NCBI RefSeq assembly: GCF_003353175.1
Contig: NZ_QHKS01000002.1
Location: forward strand, 248,001 to 312,000
DNA length: 64,000 nucleotides
DNA from: Paraburkholderia lacunae
GTDB taxonomy: Bacteria; Pseudomonadota; Gammaproteobacteria; Burkholderiales; Burkholderiaceae
Direction: 5' to 3'
Part shown: piece by piece, positions 12,016 to 20,853 of the stretch
Layout: each line of letters opens with the position of its first letter
Numbering within the stretch: position 1 is the stretch's first letter
The notes under the pieces: model-generated
What the model was told of the DNA's origin: nothing
What the model saw: only the letters and a program-made list of their open reading frames with translations
Database searches by the model: none
Program-made: the position numbers and the translations under genes

Positions 12016-12138
12016 GAGCGAGGCGCACGGAGCGCATTCAAAAGACGGTCAGAAAACAAGCAGAGCGGCCAGTCCGCCGCGGCCCGCAAGCGACGGCCGG
12101 GCCGCGGCGCTTGGGTCGCGATGATTCACCATCGTAGA

Positions 12139-12153
12139 ATAGATTCCCTCTAT
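12139..12153. promoter_or_regulatory. Short inverted repeat in the IclR-hydrolase intergenic region, candidate operator
   Basis: ATAGA, 5 bp, TCTAT: a perfect 15-bp dyad centred 33 bp before the start of the hydrolase gene and overlapping a possible -10 box (TAGAAT, 12135-12140). IclR-type operators are short AT-rich dyads of this size, so it is a reasonable autoregulatory site. The match is short and could arise by chance. Confidence 0.35.
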
Positions 12154-12178
12154 CGTCACCAATACGGCTCATTCCTCT

Positions 12179-13162
12179 ATGAAACTTGCCACGCTGAAGG
12201 ACGGCACGCGCGACGGCCAGCTGATCGTCGTGTCCCGCGACCTGCACACTGCGGCGATCGCCGACGCGATCGCGTCCACGCTGCAGCGCGCGCTCGACGA
12301 CTGGGCCTTCTATGCGCCGCAATTGCAGGACCTGTACGACGCGCTCAATCAGGGACGCGCCCGCAATGCGTTCCCGTTCGATGCGAAGGACTGCATGGCG
12401 CCGCTGCCGCGCGCCTTCCAGTGGGCAGACGGTTCGTCGTACGTGAACCACGTCGAACTGGTGCGGCGCGCGCGCGGCGCGGAAATGCCGCCGGAATTCT
12501 GGACCGATCCGCTGATGTATCAGGGCGGCAGCGACGACTTCATTGGCCCGAAAGACGACGTACTGTGTGCGTCTGAGGAATTCGGCATCGACTTCGAAGC
12601 GGAAGTCGCCGTGATCACCGGCGACGTGCCGATGGGCGCCACGCCCGACCAGGCGCTCAAAGGCGTGCGTCTGATCACGCTGGTCAACGACGTCTCGCTG
12701 CGCAATCTGATTCCCGCCGAACTCGCGAAGGGCTTCGGCTTTTTCCAGAGCAAGCCGGCCAGCTCGTTCGCGCCGGTCGCGGTGACGCCCGACGAACTCG
12801 GCGAACACTGGCGCGAAGGCCGAGTGCACCGGCCGATGATCGTCCACTGGAACGGCAGGAAAGTCGGCCAGCCGGACGCCGGCACCGACATGGTGTTTCA
12901 CTTCGGCCAGTTGATCTCGCACGCGGCGAAAACGCGCAATTTGCGTGCCGGGGCGATCGTCGGTTCGGGCACAGTGTCCAACAAGGACGCGAAGCGCGGC
13001 TATTGCTGCATCGCCGAGAAGCGCTGCCTCGAAACCATCGAGCACGGCGCGCCGCAGACCGAGTTCATGAAATACGGCGATACGGTGAAGATCGAGATGT
13101 TCGACGAAGCGGGCAAGTCGATTTTCGGTTCGATCGACCAGAGTATCGCGCCGCTGGACTGA
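12179..13162 (+). CDS. Fumarylacetoacetate hydrolase family protein
   Basis: 327-residue metal-dependent hydrolase or decarboxylase of the FAH fold. The N-terminal MKLATLKDGTRDGQLIVV arm is followed by the catalytic core. Metal-binding acidic residues are visible in EEFGIDFEAEVAVITGDVP (residues about 137-155), and VNDVSLRN and GTVSNKD are typical family motifs. The length and N-terminal domain fit the 2-keto-acid hydrolase branch used in aromatic degradation (maleylacetoacetate/gentisate-type pathways). It is transcribed away from the IclR gene. The exact substrate cannot be read from the sequence. Confidence 0.88.
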   Translation: MKLATLKDGTRDGQLIVVSRDLHTAAIADAIASTLQRALDDWAFYAPQLQDLYDALNQGRARNAFPFDAKDCMAPLPRAFQWADGSSYVNHVELVRRARGAEMPPEFWTDPLMYQGGSDDFIGPKDDVLCASEEFGIDFEAEVAVITGDVPMGATPDQALKGVRLITLVNDVSLRNLIPAELAKGFGFFQSKPASSFAPVAVTPDELGEHWREGRVHRPMIVHWNGRKVGQPDAGTDMVFHFGQLISHAAKTRNLRAGAIVGSGTVSNKDAKRGYCCIAEKRCLETIEHGAPQTEFMKYGDTVKIEMFDEAGKSIFGSIDQSIAPLD

Positions 13163-13385
13163 TGCACTGGTTTTGTGCGGAACGCGGCGTCGGGCCGGCG
13201 TCCGCGCAAGGTTCTCAGCATACGAAAGGGTTTCGCCCGATGCCGCCATCAGAGCGCACCGTTACACTGAACGCCGCGGCGGCGCGCCAGGGGGAGGGCC
13301 GTCGATCCGCCGCGTGATGGACGCACGACGGACGCAGTCCATCGGCACAGTACGTCAGAACGAATAACGACCGTGAGGAAACAGC

Positions 13386-14606
13386 ATGCCGCGATTCAAA
13401 TCGTCTGAGCCGGCAACCCTGCGTGCTCGCGTATCGGGTTTGCATGCAACGAAACTGCGGTATCGATTCCGCTGTCTGGCTGCCGCGCTGGGCGCCGCGT
13501 TGCCGGGCATCGTGCTGGCGCAGGTGAAGATCGGTCTGGTGCTGTCGCTGACCGGGCCGGCCGCGTCGCTCGGCATTCCCGCGCGCGATACCGCCACGCT
13601 GCTGCCCAAACAGATCGGCGGTCAGCAAGTCGAATACATCGTGCTCGACGACGCGTCCGACACCACCCAGGCCGTTCAGGACACCAAGAAGCTGATCTCC
13701 GAAAATCACGTCGACGTGATCATCGGTTCGTCGATCACGCCGAATTCACTCGCGATGATCGACGTCGTCGCAGAGGGCGAAACGCCGATGATCTCGCTGG
13801 CGTCGTCGGCGAAAATCATCGATCCGGTCGACGCGAAACGCCACTGGGTATTCAAGACCCCGCAAACCGACGCGATGATGGCTTCGGCGATCGCCGAACA
13901 TGCCAGCGCGCATGGCGTCAAAACGATCGCGTTCATCGGTCAGGCCGACGCGCTCGGCGAGACGTTCTACACCGAAGTCGCGAAGTTCGCGCAACTGCAT
14001 CGCATCAACGTGGTGGCAAGCGAGCGTTTCAATCGCACCGATCCGAGCGTCACCGGCCAGGTCCTCAAGATCCTCGCGGCCAATCCCGACGCAGTGGTGG
14101 TGGGCGCGGCCGGCACGCCGGCCGCCTTGCCGCCGAAGACGCTCAGGGAGCGCGGCTTCAAAGGCCTGATCTATCACAACCATGGAGTCGGCAATAACGA
14201 CTTCCTGCGCGTATGCGGCGCCGATTGCAACGGCACCTTCCTGCCCGCCAGCCCGGTGCTGGTCGCCGCGCAACTGCCGACGGACCATCCGGCCAAGCGT
14301 CTTGCTCTCGATTACATCGCGCGCTTCGAGGCGCTGCGCGGGCCGGGCAGCGTGTCGGCGTTCGGCGCCTACACGTGGGACGCGGGCATGCTGCTCGGCA
14401 ACGCCGTGCCGATCGCACTGACACAAGCCGGGCCCGGCACGCCGGAATTTCGCCGCGCGCTGCGCGATGCGCTGGAAGCGACGCGCGCGCTCGCGAACAC
14501 CAACGGTGTGGTCAACATGAGCGCCACCGATCACCTCGGGCTCGATCAACGGGCGCGCGTGATGGTCGAGATCCGGAACGCCAAGTGGGTTTACCAGCCG
14601 CGCTGA
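13386..14606 (+). CDS. Branched-chain amino acid-type ABC transporter substrate-binding protein
   Basis: 406-residue periplasmic binding protein of the LivK/HbaE type. After a 38-residue signal region ending AALPGIVLA, the mature protein begins QVKIGLVLSLTGPAASLG, diagnostic of family 4/6 receptors. Later motifs include VDVIIGSSITPNS, KTIAFIGQADALGE and FSAFGAYTWDAG-like text. No permease or ATPase is adjacent, so it is an orphan receptor here. It is preceded by GTGAGGAAACAGC, a good ribosome-binding site. Its neighbours (FAH hydrolase, enoyl-CoA hydratase) suggest uptake of an aromatic or organic acid rather than an amino acid, but this is inference. Confidence 0.88.
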   Translation: MPRFKSSEPATLRARVSGLHATKLRYRFRCLAAALGAALPGIVLAQVKIGLVLSLTGPAASLGIPARDTATLLPKQIGGQQVEYIVLDDASDTTQAVQDTKKLISENHVDVIIGSSITPNSLAMIDVVAEGETPMISLASSAKIIDPVDAKRHWVFKTPQTDAMMASAIAEHASAHGVKTIAFIGQADALGETFYTEVAKFAQLHRINVVASERFNRTDPSVTGQVLKILAANPDAVVVGAAGTPAALPPKTLRERGFKGLIYHNHGVGNNDFLRVCGADCNGTFLPASPVLVAAQLPTDHPAKRLALDYIARFEALRGPGSVSAFGAYTWDAGMLLGNAVPIALTQAGPGTPEFRRALRDALEATRALANTNGVVNMSATDHLGLDQRARVMVEIRNAKWVYQPR

Positions 14607-14654
14607 GCTCGCGCGCGGCTTTTGACAGACATACCGATGGACGGATGGCTCACC

Positions 14655-15551
14655 ATGTCTCAAGCACCACACAGCAACGATCCCTTTTACGCGCACTACC
14701 GGTCGCTGCAATTGCGCCGGCATCCGCACGGCGTGCTCGAAGTCGTGATGAGCGGCGAGGGCGCCAACCGGAGCGGGCTCGCGACGGCCACCGCGCGGAT
14801 GCACTACGAACTCGCCGAAATCTGGCGCGATATCGATCGGGATCCCGAAACACGCGTCGCGATCATTCGCGGCGAGGGCAAGGGGTTTTCGGCGGGGGGC
14901 GACCTGCAACTGGTCGAAGACATGGCAACCGATTTCGAGGTGCGCGCGCGGGTCTGGCGCGAGGCGCGCGATCTGGTCTACAACGTGATCAATTGCAGCA
15001 AGCCGATCGTCTCGGCGATGCACGGACCGGCGGTCGGCGCCGGGCTCGTGGCCGGCCTGCTCGCGGACATCTCGATTGCGGCGAAGTCGGCGCGCATCAT
15101 CGACGGCCATACGCGCCTCGGTGTCGCCGCAGGCGATCACGCGGCAATCGTCTGGCCGCTGTTGTGCGGCATGGCGAAGGCCAAGTACTACCTGCTGCTG
15201 TGCGAGCCGGTGAGCGGCGAAGAGGCTGAGCGAATCGGGCTGGTGTCGCTCGCCGTCGACGACAACGATCTGCTGCCGAAGGCATTCGAAGTCGCGCAGA
15301 AACTGGCCAGCGGTTCGCAAACGGCGATTCGCTGGACCAAGTACGCGTTGAACAACTGGCTGCGCTCCGCGGGACCGGCGTTCGATACGTCGCTGGCGTT
15401 GGAATTCATGGGCTTTGCCGGGCCGGACGTGCGCGAAGGCGTGACCTCGCTGCGCGAGCGGCGCGCGCCGGACTTCGGCGGCGCGGACCCGTGGAGCGGA
15501 CATTCTCAACGGGCGCCGCGTGGCGGCACTTCGGGCGGCGAGCGTTCGTGA
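14655..15551 (+). CDS. Enoyl-CoA hydratase/isomerase family protein
   Basis: 298-residue crotonase-fold protein. The oxyanion-hole segments are visible: [16 protein letters not shown] (about 73-88) and the second at [16 protein letters not shown] ([17 protein letters not shown], about 118-134). The usual catalytic Glu position in the second half reads [14 protein letters not shown], more like a specialised crotonase than a classic FadB hydratase. I chose the ATG at 14655 (MSQAPHSND) over 14622 and 14637, but the start is uncertain. A 25-residue Gly/Arg/Ser tail follows the core. It lies 48 bp after the binding-protein gene and probably shares its transcript. Confidence 0.85.
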   Translation: MSQAPHSNDPFYAHYRSLQLRRHPHGVLEVVMSGEGANRSGLATATARMHYELAEIWRDIDRDPETRVAIIRGEGKGFSAGGDLQLVEDMATDFEVRARVWREARDLVYNVINCSKPIVSAMHGPAVGAGLVAGLLADISIAAKSARIIDGHTRLGVAAGDHAAIVWPLLCGMAKAKYYLLLCEPVSGEEAERIGLVSLAVDDNDLLPKAFEVAQKLASGSQTAIRWTKYALNNWLRSAGPAFDTSLALEFMGFAGPDVREGVTSLRERRAPDFGGADPWSGHSQRAPRGGTSGGERS

Positions 15552-15630
15552 TGCCGGATGCCGGCGTATGAGGTGCTGCGTGAAAGGTGTCGAACGGGCC
15601 GGACATCCGGTCGGACAGCAGGCTAACCAA

Positions 15631-15717
15631 CAGGCAGGACAACAGGCAGGACAACAGGCAGGACAACAGGCAGGACAACAGGCAGGACAACAGGCCGGAC
15701 AACAGGCCGGACAACAG
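15631..15717. repeat. 12-bp tandem repeat (minisatellite), seven units
   Basis: Five perfect copies of CAGGCAGGACAA (15631-15690) are followed by two with one change, CAGGCCGGACAA (15691-15714), and a partial CAG. The array lies between the enoyl-CoA hydratase gene and phaM, 96 bp before the phaM start. Because the unit is a multiple of three, all frames stay open through it on both strands, producing artificial Gln- or Cys-rich open frames. Confidence 0.95.
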
Positions 15718-15812
15718 CGCAAACCAACCCCGGAAGCTGTGCCGCGCGCGGTATGATCGGACGCGCGCGGGATGGCGCTACTTCCTTCCCTTTCTCCTAC
15801 GAGGCGACAAGC

Positions 15813-16655
15813 ATGACCGATACACCTGGTTCAACGCCGCCCTTTCCGGGCTTTCCCGGTTTTCCGCCCGCTGAAATGCTCGATCGCATGTGGGGCATGA
15901 TGCGTCTTTCGCCGTTCGGTTCGGCTTTTTCGGGCGCGGAGCCCGGCGGTCTCGGGCCGTCGCTGTCGATGATGTCCGACATGATGGCGCCGCTCACCAG
16001 TGTCGAAGAACTCGACAAACGCATTACCGACATGCGCGCGGTCGAGCAATGGCTCAAGCTGAATCTGAACATGCTGCAGTCCGCCATTCAGGCGCTCGAA
16101 GTGCAGCGCGCGACACTCGCGACGCTGCGTGCGTTCGGCGCGTTCGCGCAGGCGTCGATGGCGCAGCCGGCTTCGCCGTCCGCTGCGCCGAGTCCTTCGC
16201 CGGCGGCGGGTTGGTCGCATCCGGAGGCGTCCAGCGCAGCGGGTACGTCGAGCGCGTCGAGTGCCGGTTCGCCGGAAAGCGCCAAAGCCGACGCCGATAC
16301 CGCCGATACCGCCGATACCGCCGATACCGCCGATACCGCCGATACGCCGCCCTTCGACGCCTCTGCCTGGTGGAATCTGCTGCAATCGCAATTCAACCAG
16401 ATTGCCCAGTTCGCGATGACGCAGCCGGGAGCCGCGGCCGCAGGCGCGGCGAGCGGGAGCGCCCCGGCGTCGCCGGAAGATGCGCAAACCGATGAGCAGG
16501 CGGCGTCGGTCGATGAACCGGGTGGCGCGCCGGCGAAAGCCGATGGCGAGGCCGAAGCGGCGGCGAAACGTCCCGCGGCGAAACGGGCGACGTCGTCCGC
16601 CAGGCGCGCAAGTAGTTCAACTGCCAGCCCGCGCGCAACGAAAAAATCCATTTAA
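15813..16655 (+). CDS. phaM: PhaM-family polyhydroxyalkanoate granule regulatory protein
   Basis: 280-residue protein. PhaM, described in Ralstonia eutropha, links PHB granules to the nucleoid and activates the PHA synthase. The family core is visible at about residues 45-110: MSDMMAPLTSVEELDKRITDM, then AVEQWLKLNLNMLQSAIQAL and TLATLRAFGAFA. The middle is Ala/Ser/Pro-rich with an Ala-Asp-Thr repeat. The C-terminus is strongly basic (AAKRPAAKRATSSARRAS), like histone H1, which would bind DNA. The start at 15813 has GAGGCGACA upstream. It lies just after the minisatellite. Identification is from the core motif and the basic tail. Confidence 0.88.
   Translation: MTDTPGSTPPFPGFPGFPPAEMLDRMWGMMRLSPFGSAFSGAEPGGLGPSLSMMSDMMAPLTSVEELDKRITDMRAVEQWLKLNLNMLQSAIQALEVQRATLATLRAFGAFAQASMAQPASPSAAPSPSPAAGWSHPEASSAAGTSSASSAGSPESAKADADTADTADTADTADTADTPPFDASAWWNLLQSQFNQIAQFAMTQPGAAAAGAASGSAPASPEDAQTDEQAASVDEPGGAPAKADGEAEAAAKRPAAKRATSSARRASSSTASPRATKKSI
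16293..16346 (+). repeat. 9-bp in-frame repeat inside phaM
   Basis: Five perfect copies of GCCGATACC and one variant, in frame, encode (Ala-Asp-Thr)6 in the linker of PhaM. Such an array is prone to slippage that changes linker length without breaking the frame. Confidence 0.92.
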
Positions 16656-17222
16656 CTGCGGCACAGAGGCCAGGAAAGAAGCGGGGAGCGGCACGCGAAC
16701 CACACGCAGGCGGCGCGAACGAATATGAATTCGCCGCCTGTCACGGTTTTGACCATGATCGACGGTCATACTCGCCTAATTGCGCGTTTATTGAGATCGG
16801 TCAAGCGGGCAGCGGAATTGCGGCGCCAAGCGCGGGTTCCGTAAAGTCAGCGTGCTATCATTGTTTAAGCTTTATTTGGCTTTTGGGCGTGCGCTGAAAA
16901 ACAACCAATCCAGCCGCCCTTGCTCCATTCGTCGCCGGCACAATCGGCGTAGGGCTGGACGGTGCGGTTTTCATCGCAAACTGGCTCGACCTCAGGCACA
17001 GGGCATCCCTCACCCACGGTTGGCCGCGCAGCGCATCACCCTTTGGTTGTCGCCGCCGCGCAAACGCCCAGGACTTCTTTGCTGCCCAGTGCGTCCAGGC
17101 AGCTGATTACCGCGTAAAATTGAATGTTGGCCGGCAAACGGTGCATTCCGTTCGTCGTAAGCAAAAGTGCTACACGTAGTAGTAACAGACACAGACAGTA
17201 TGCGCAGAACAGGGGTGGGACT
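16656..17222. other. Long intergenic region between phaM and the diiron-protein gene
   Basis: About 570 bp without a convincing gene. At the left, 16707-16715 pairs with 16732-16740 (9 bp), a plausible but T-poor terminator for phaM. AT-richer stretches at 16776-16800 and 16854-16880 may be promoter regions. The small open frames on both strands lack family features or ribosome-binding sites. Confidence 0.4.
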
Positions 17223-18095
17223 ATGAACACCATGCTTTATCCGGAACTTTATAAATCGCTCGAATCCGTTCGATGGGACATGGAGAAAGACATTCCCTGG
17301 GACAAGTTCGATGCATCGCTATTGACCGACGAGCAGGCCGCAACGATCAAGATGAACGCGATCACCGAATGGTCGGCGTTGCCCGCCACCGAAATGTTCC
17401 TGCGTGACAACCATCACGACAGCGATTTCTCCGCGTTCATGAGCGTGTGGTTCTTCGAAGAACAGAAGCACTCGCTGGTGCTGATGGAATATCTGCGCCG
17501 CTTCAAGCCGGAAATGTGCCCGACCGAAGAAGAACTGCACGCCGTGCGCTTCGAATTCGATCCGGCTCCGCCGCTCGAAACGCTGATGCTGCACTTCTGC
17601 GGCGAAATCCGCCTGAATCACTGGTATCGCCGCGCGGCCGAATGGCATACCGAGCCGGTCATCAAGCACATCTACGAAACCATTTCGCGCGACGAAGCGC
17701 GGCACGGCGGCGCCTACCTGCGCTACATGAAGAAAGCGATGGCGCAAACCGGCGACATCGCACGTGCTGCGTTTGCCAAGATCGGCGTCCTGATGGCATC
17801 GGCGCGCCGTACTGAAAAGCCGCTGCACCCCACTAACCTGCACGTGAATCAGGCGCTGTTCCCGCGCGACACGATTCAATCGCGCCTGCCGGATCCGGAA
17901 TGGCTCGAACGCTGGCTCGACGAGCAGATCCGTTTCGACGACGGCTGGGAAAAGAAGGTGGTCGAGCGGATTCTGCATAACCTGTCGATCCTGTTCGAGC
18001 GCACGTTCAATACGGCGCAGGAATTGAACCGCTATCGCAAGGAAGTGGTCGCGCGGTTGCAGGTCGATCAGAAATCGGCCGAACAGCCGGCTTGA
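17223..18095 (+). CDS. Ferritin-like diiron protein, related to acyl-ACP desaturase type 2
   Basis: 290-residue helical protein. Two Glu-x-x-His-type iron motifs are visible: FFEEQKHSLVLMEYL (about residues 79-93) and SRDEARHGGAYLRYM (about 157-171), with further Glu residues at CGEIRLNHWYRRAAEWH between them. This is the four-helix di-iron arrangement of acyl-ACP desaturases and related oxygenases. The substrate is unknown. The ATG at 17223 follows GGGGTGGGACT. It has a long upstream region and its own terminator downstream, so it is probably a single-gene unit. A storage ferritin is unlikely because the protein is much longer. Confidence 0.82.
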   Translation: MNTMLYPELYKSLESVRWDMEKDIPWDKFDASLLTDEQAATIKMNAITEWSALPATEMFLRDNHHDSDFSAFMSVWFFEEQKHSLVLMEYLRRFKPEMCPTEEELHAVRFEFDPAPPLETLMLHFCGEIRLNHWYRRAAEWHTEPVIKHIYETISRDEARHGGAYLRYMKKAMAQTGDIARAAFAKIGVLMASARRTEKPLHPTNLHVNQALFPRDTIQSRLPDPEWLERWLDEQIRFDDGWEKKVVERILHNLSILFERTFNTAQELNRYRKEVVARLQVDQKSAEQPA

Positions 18096-18145
18096 TAGTT
18101 TCAGGTACGTGGGCGTCTACGTCACGTACCGGTTTGTTGGTTGAG

Positions 18146-18185
18146 AACGGCCTGGCAGGCGTGAGCTTGCTGGGCCGTTTTGTTT
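18146..18185 (+). terminator. Rho-independent terminator after the diiron-protein gene
   Basis: 15-bp stem with three G-U pairs (18146-18160 with 18165-18179), a GTGA tetraloop and a following T-rich run. It lies about 50 bp after the stop codon at 18095. Confidence 0.88.
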
Positions 18186-18239
18186 CATGCTGTTCGGCGT
18201 GTATTGTGGCGAAACTTCTTTTTTCTTTCTGACTCCGTT

Positions 18240-18722
18240 ATGGCTGCTACTTTCGAACGCAAGATTCTTACGCGCGATGCGCTGGCCGAGCTTCGTCCTT
18301 CGCTGCCGGCGCCGGTTGTCTTTACCAACGGTGTGTTCGATATCCTGCATCGCGGGCATGTGACTTATCTTGCCGATGCCAAAGCGCTTGGGGCTTGTCT
18401 CATCGTCGGCGTGAATAGCGACGCTTCAGTTCGCATGCTGGGTAAAGGGGATGATCGGCCTATCAATAACGAGGCTGACCGGATGGCCTTGCTCGCGGCT
18501 TTGGAGAGCGTCGATTATGTGGTTTGCTTTGGGGAGCAGACGCCCGTCGAGTTGATTTCGGCCTTGCGGCCGGATGTGCTCGTTAAAGGCGGTGATTACG
18601 ACATGGATGCTTTGCCGGAGTCGGCGATTGTGCGCGGATGGGGCGGGCGGGCGTTGGCGATTCCGTTCGAGCATGATCGCTCGACCACTGCACTTCTAAG
18701 GAAGGTTCGGGCACAAGGCTGA
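18240..18722 (+). CDS. rfaE2: D-glycero-beta-D-manno-heptose 1-phosphate adenylyltransferase
   Basis: 160-residue nucleotidyltransferase that makes ADP-heptose for lipopolysaccharide inner core. It corresponds to the C-terminal domain of E. coli HldE as a stand-alone protein, as usual in beta-proteobacteria. The nucleotide-binding HxGH motif reads HRGH in TNGVFDILHRGHVTYLADA. VGVNSDASVRMLGKG, RPINNEADRMALLAAL and LVKGGDYDMDALPE are all family landmarks. It sits alone between a terminator and the convergent small membrane-protein gene; the kinase partner is not in this window. Confidence 0.95.
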   Translation: MAATFERKILTRDALAELRPSLPAPVVFTNGVFDILHRGHVTYLADAKALGACLIVGVNSDASVRMLGKGDDRPINNEADRMALLAALESVDYVVCFGEQTPVELISALRPDVLVKGGDYDMDALPESAIVRGWGGRALAIPFEHDRSTTALLRKVRAQG

Positions 18723-18776
18723 TGCTCATTTTTGCCTTGAGCGGCGCGATTCTTTGGGGCGGCGCGATTCTCTTCT

Positions 18777-19016
18777 TCACTGCGGCAGCGCCGACGCCGC
18801 GATCGGCGCCGTCGGTGCGGGGCCGCCTACTACGGCCTGGTCCGCGGCTGCGGCGGCCGTCAACGGTTGTATCTTCAACCAATCCGGATGGATCTGGCGG
18901 TTCAGGTGGTTCGGCTCGCGTCCGCCGGCTGTAGGCGTCGGGCCGAAGACGCCGCGCATCGCGACGAATGCCAGCATGTTGGCAAGAAACAATATGGCAA
19001 TCAGCCAGCGCAGCAT
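18777..19016 (-). CDS. Small membrane-anchored protein downstream of coaX
   Basis: 79-residue protein. One N-terminal transmembrane helix (LRWLIAILFLANMLAFVAM, residues 2-20) is followed by a short periplasmic tail rich in Pro and Ala, containing GREPNHLNRQIHPDWLKIQPL. The tail resembles the linker of SPOR-type proteins that occur beside coaX in related genomes, but no SPOR domain follows. It may be a shortened version of such a protein. It starts 50 bp after coaX on the same strand and is probably the last gene of the birA-coaX operon. Confidence 0.65.
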   Translation of the reverse strand: MLRWLIAILFLANMLAFVAMRGVFGPTPTAGGREPNHLNRQIHPDWLKIQPLTAAAAADQAVVGGPAPTAPIAASALPQ

Positions 19017-19066
19017 CGTTAATATTCCCCGTCCAGAAATTGAGCCGCCGTTTCTATCGTCACCGT

Positions 19067-19882
19067 TCAGGCGCTCCGCGCCGGCGCGCTCTCGGCCGCA
19101 ATCAGCGCAAGCCCGGACAGCACCAGCGAATCGTGGCGAGTATGCGGTACTTCCAGCGCACCTGTCACTTCGTCCGCGGCGCCGCCACTCACCACCAACC
19201 GCACCGGCACCCGCCACTCGCTCTGCAAGTCGCGCCACATTCGTTCGATTAAACCCGCTTGCGCCAACGTGCAGCCCGCAGACAACGAACGCGGGGTGTC
19301 GGTAGCGAAGAACGGACCGCGACGCTCACCGCCAGGCGCATCGCCATCGTCGAGCAGGCCGCGTGCGGCGTTGGCGTCGAGCGTCGGCAGTTGCGCAGTG
19401 TGCTCGCCGAGCGAGCGCATCATCAAGGTCCAGCCTGGCGCAATCAATCCGCCGATAAAGCGGCCGTCCGCACGCAAGGCTTCCAGCGTGGTCGCCGTGC
19501 CGAAGGTCGCGATCAGCAGATGCTCGCCCGGAAATGCCGCATGCGCGCCAATCAGGCCGGCCCAGCGATCGCTGCCGAGCGCGTGCGGCGTCGTGTAGCT
19601 ATTGGTCACGCCGCATTGCTGCGCGCAGGCACGGATCGTCGTGAGCGGCAGTTGCGGCCAATGAGCGTCGAGCAACGCGCCGATCCGGGCCGCCACCGTC
19701 TCGCCCGCGACGTTCGACAACCATGCGCTGCCAGGCGTCGGCAGAGTCGACCAGTCGGGTTGATCGGCGCCGCCATGCGCGAGCGCTCCGGCCGCGCACT
19801 GCGTGCCGTCGCGCTGCACCAGCGCCCACTTGATGCGGCTATTGCCCGCGTCGATCAACAGATAAGGCGCGTCGCTCGTCAT
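19067..19882 (-). CDS. coaX: Type III pantothenate kinase
   Basis: 271-residue enzyme that phosphorylates pantothenate, the first step of coenzyme A synthesis. It begins with the phosphate-binding motif [14 protein letters not shown]. Family motifs include [28 protein letters not shown] and [17 protein letters not shown]. It overlaps the end of birA by 4 bp, so translation is likely coupled. The birA-coaX order is typical of beta-proteobacteria. The next gene on the same strand is the small membrane protein. Confidence 0.94.
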   Translation of the reverse strand: MTSDAPYLLIDAGNSRIKWALVQRDGTQCAAGALAHGGADQPDWSTLPTPGSAWLSNVAGETVAARIGALLDAHWPQLPLTTIRACAQQCGVTNSYTTPHALGSDRWAGLIGAHAAFPGEHLLIATFGTATTLEALRADGRFIGGLIAPGWTLMMRSLGEHTAQLPTLDANAARGLLDDGDAPGGERRGPFFATDTPRSLSAGCTLAQAGLIERMWRDLQSEWRVPVRLVVSGGAADEVTGALEVPHTRHDSLVLSGLALIAAESAPARSA

Positions 19883-20784
19883 GCGGCACCGTCGGCCAGC
19901 CGCAGCGAGACGTCGCCGGTCGCGATGGTCTGCCGGCCCGAGGCCGTGTCGAGCAGCAACTGGCCGCGTTCGTCGACGCCCGCCGCTACACCGCGCACAA
20001 GTTCTTCGCCTTGCTCCAGCAGCACCACTTCGCGGCCCGCATAAGCGTGCACTGCGTTCCAGCGCGGCTGGAACGGCGCGAAGCCTTCGGCGCCGAAGCG
20101 CTGCAGCGCCGGTTCGAGCGCGTTCAGTTCGGCGGCTAGCGTGTCGGTGAGGTTCGCGTTGGGCAGTGCGCGTTGCAGCGCGGTCGGCATGGCGCCGCGC
20201 GCTTGCGGCGGCACGTCGGCGTTCAGTGCGCCGACCCTGGCGGCGAGTTCGTCCGCGCCTTTCACGTTGGTGCCGATGCCGATCACCACCGCGCTCGCTT
20301 CGTCCGTGCTCCACGCGGTTTCGATCAGGATGCCGGCCAGCTTGTCGCCTTCGAGCAGCACGTCGTTGGGCCACTTCAGCGCGATCTGGCCGGGCCCCGC
20401 GACCGGCAGCGAACGTAGACCGTCGACGAGCGCCACGCCGACGGCAAGGCTCAAGCCCGCCAGGCCTTCTAGCGGACGCGGCAGCACGCACGCCACCGAA
20501 AACAGCAGCGCATTGCCCGGCTCGGCATACCAGGGCCGGCCCCGGCGGCCGCGGCCCGCGGTCTGCAGATACGCGACCCGCACGATCGGCCGCGGCAGCG
20601 CGCCGGCTTTGCGCGGCAGCGCTTTGACGCGGGTCATCAGGTCGGCGTTGGTCGAGCCGGTTTCTTCGACAATTTCGATCGGCCAGTCATGCGCCTGGGG
20701 GCCGAACAGCGCGACGGCCCGCGCCCGGTCGATACGCCAGTCGGCAGCCTCGGCGGCTTTGGGTGGGGTCTTGGAAGCGTTCAT
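19879..20784 (-). CDS. birA: Biotin-[acetyl-CoA-carboxylase] ligase
   Basis: 301-residue biotin protein ligase that attaches biotin to the acetyl-CoA carboxylase carrier protein. Catalytic motifs are clear: [24 protein letters not shown] (biotinyl-AMP binding) and [19 protein letters not shown]. The C-terminal small domain ends in [12 protein letters not shown]. Only about 30 residues precede the catalytic domain, so the DNA-binding helix-turn-helix of E. coli BirA is absent and this should be a ligase without repressor function. The ATG at 20784 is used; longer frames upstream run into the mlaE promoter region. Divergent from the mla genes across 69 bp. Confidence 0.93.
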   Translation of the reverse strand: MNASKTPPKAAEAADWRIDRARAVALFGPQAHDWPIEIVEETGSTNADLMTRVKALPRKAGALPRPIVRVAYLQTAGRGRRGRPWYAEPGNALLFSVACVLPRPLEGLAGLSLAVGVALVDGLRSLPVAGPGQIALKWPNDVLLEGDKLAGILIETAWSTDEASAVVIGIGTNVKGADELAARVGALNADVPPQARGAMPTALQRALPNANLTDTLAAELNALEPALQRFGAEGFAPFQPRWNAVHAYAGREVVLLEQGEELVRGVAAGVDERGQLLLDTASGRQTIATGDVSLRLADGAA

Positions 20785-20853
20785 CTTTATATTGTAGCGA
20801 TAGCGAACACAGCGAGCCCGCGAGCACGGTCCATCGCCCGCGCCTTCGTTACA

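Noticed and set aside
12038..13249. 403-codon open frame on the minus strand
   Set aside because: Antisense to the fumarylacetoacetase-family gene, whose motifs are intact.
15631..15717. Possible CRISPR array
   Set aside because: Units are 12 bp, contiguous, without spacers; this is a tandem repeat.
13746..15722. 658-codon open frame on the minus strand starting with a Cys-rich CCPA repeat
   Set aside because: The repeat is the minisatellite read in the wrong frame, and the rest is antisense to the binding-protein and hydratase genes.
16852..17106. 84-codon plus-strand frame in the long gap before the diiron gene
   Set aside because: No ribosome-binding site, Arg/Pro-rich composition and no family features.
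18722..18934. 70-codon plus-strand frame whose ATG overlaps the rfaE2 stop
   Set aside because: After a short hydrophobic start it becomes antisense to the small membrane-protein gene and is Arg/Ser/Pro-rich without pattern.
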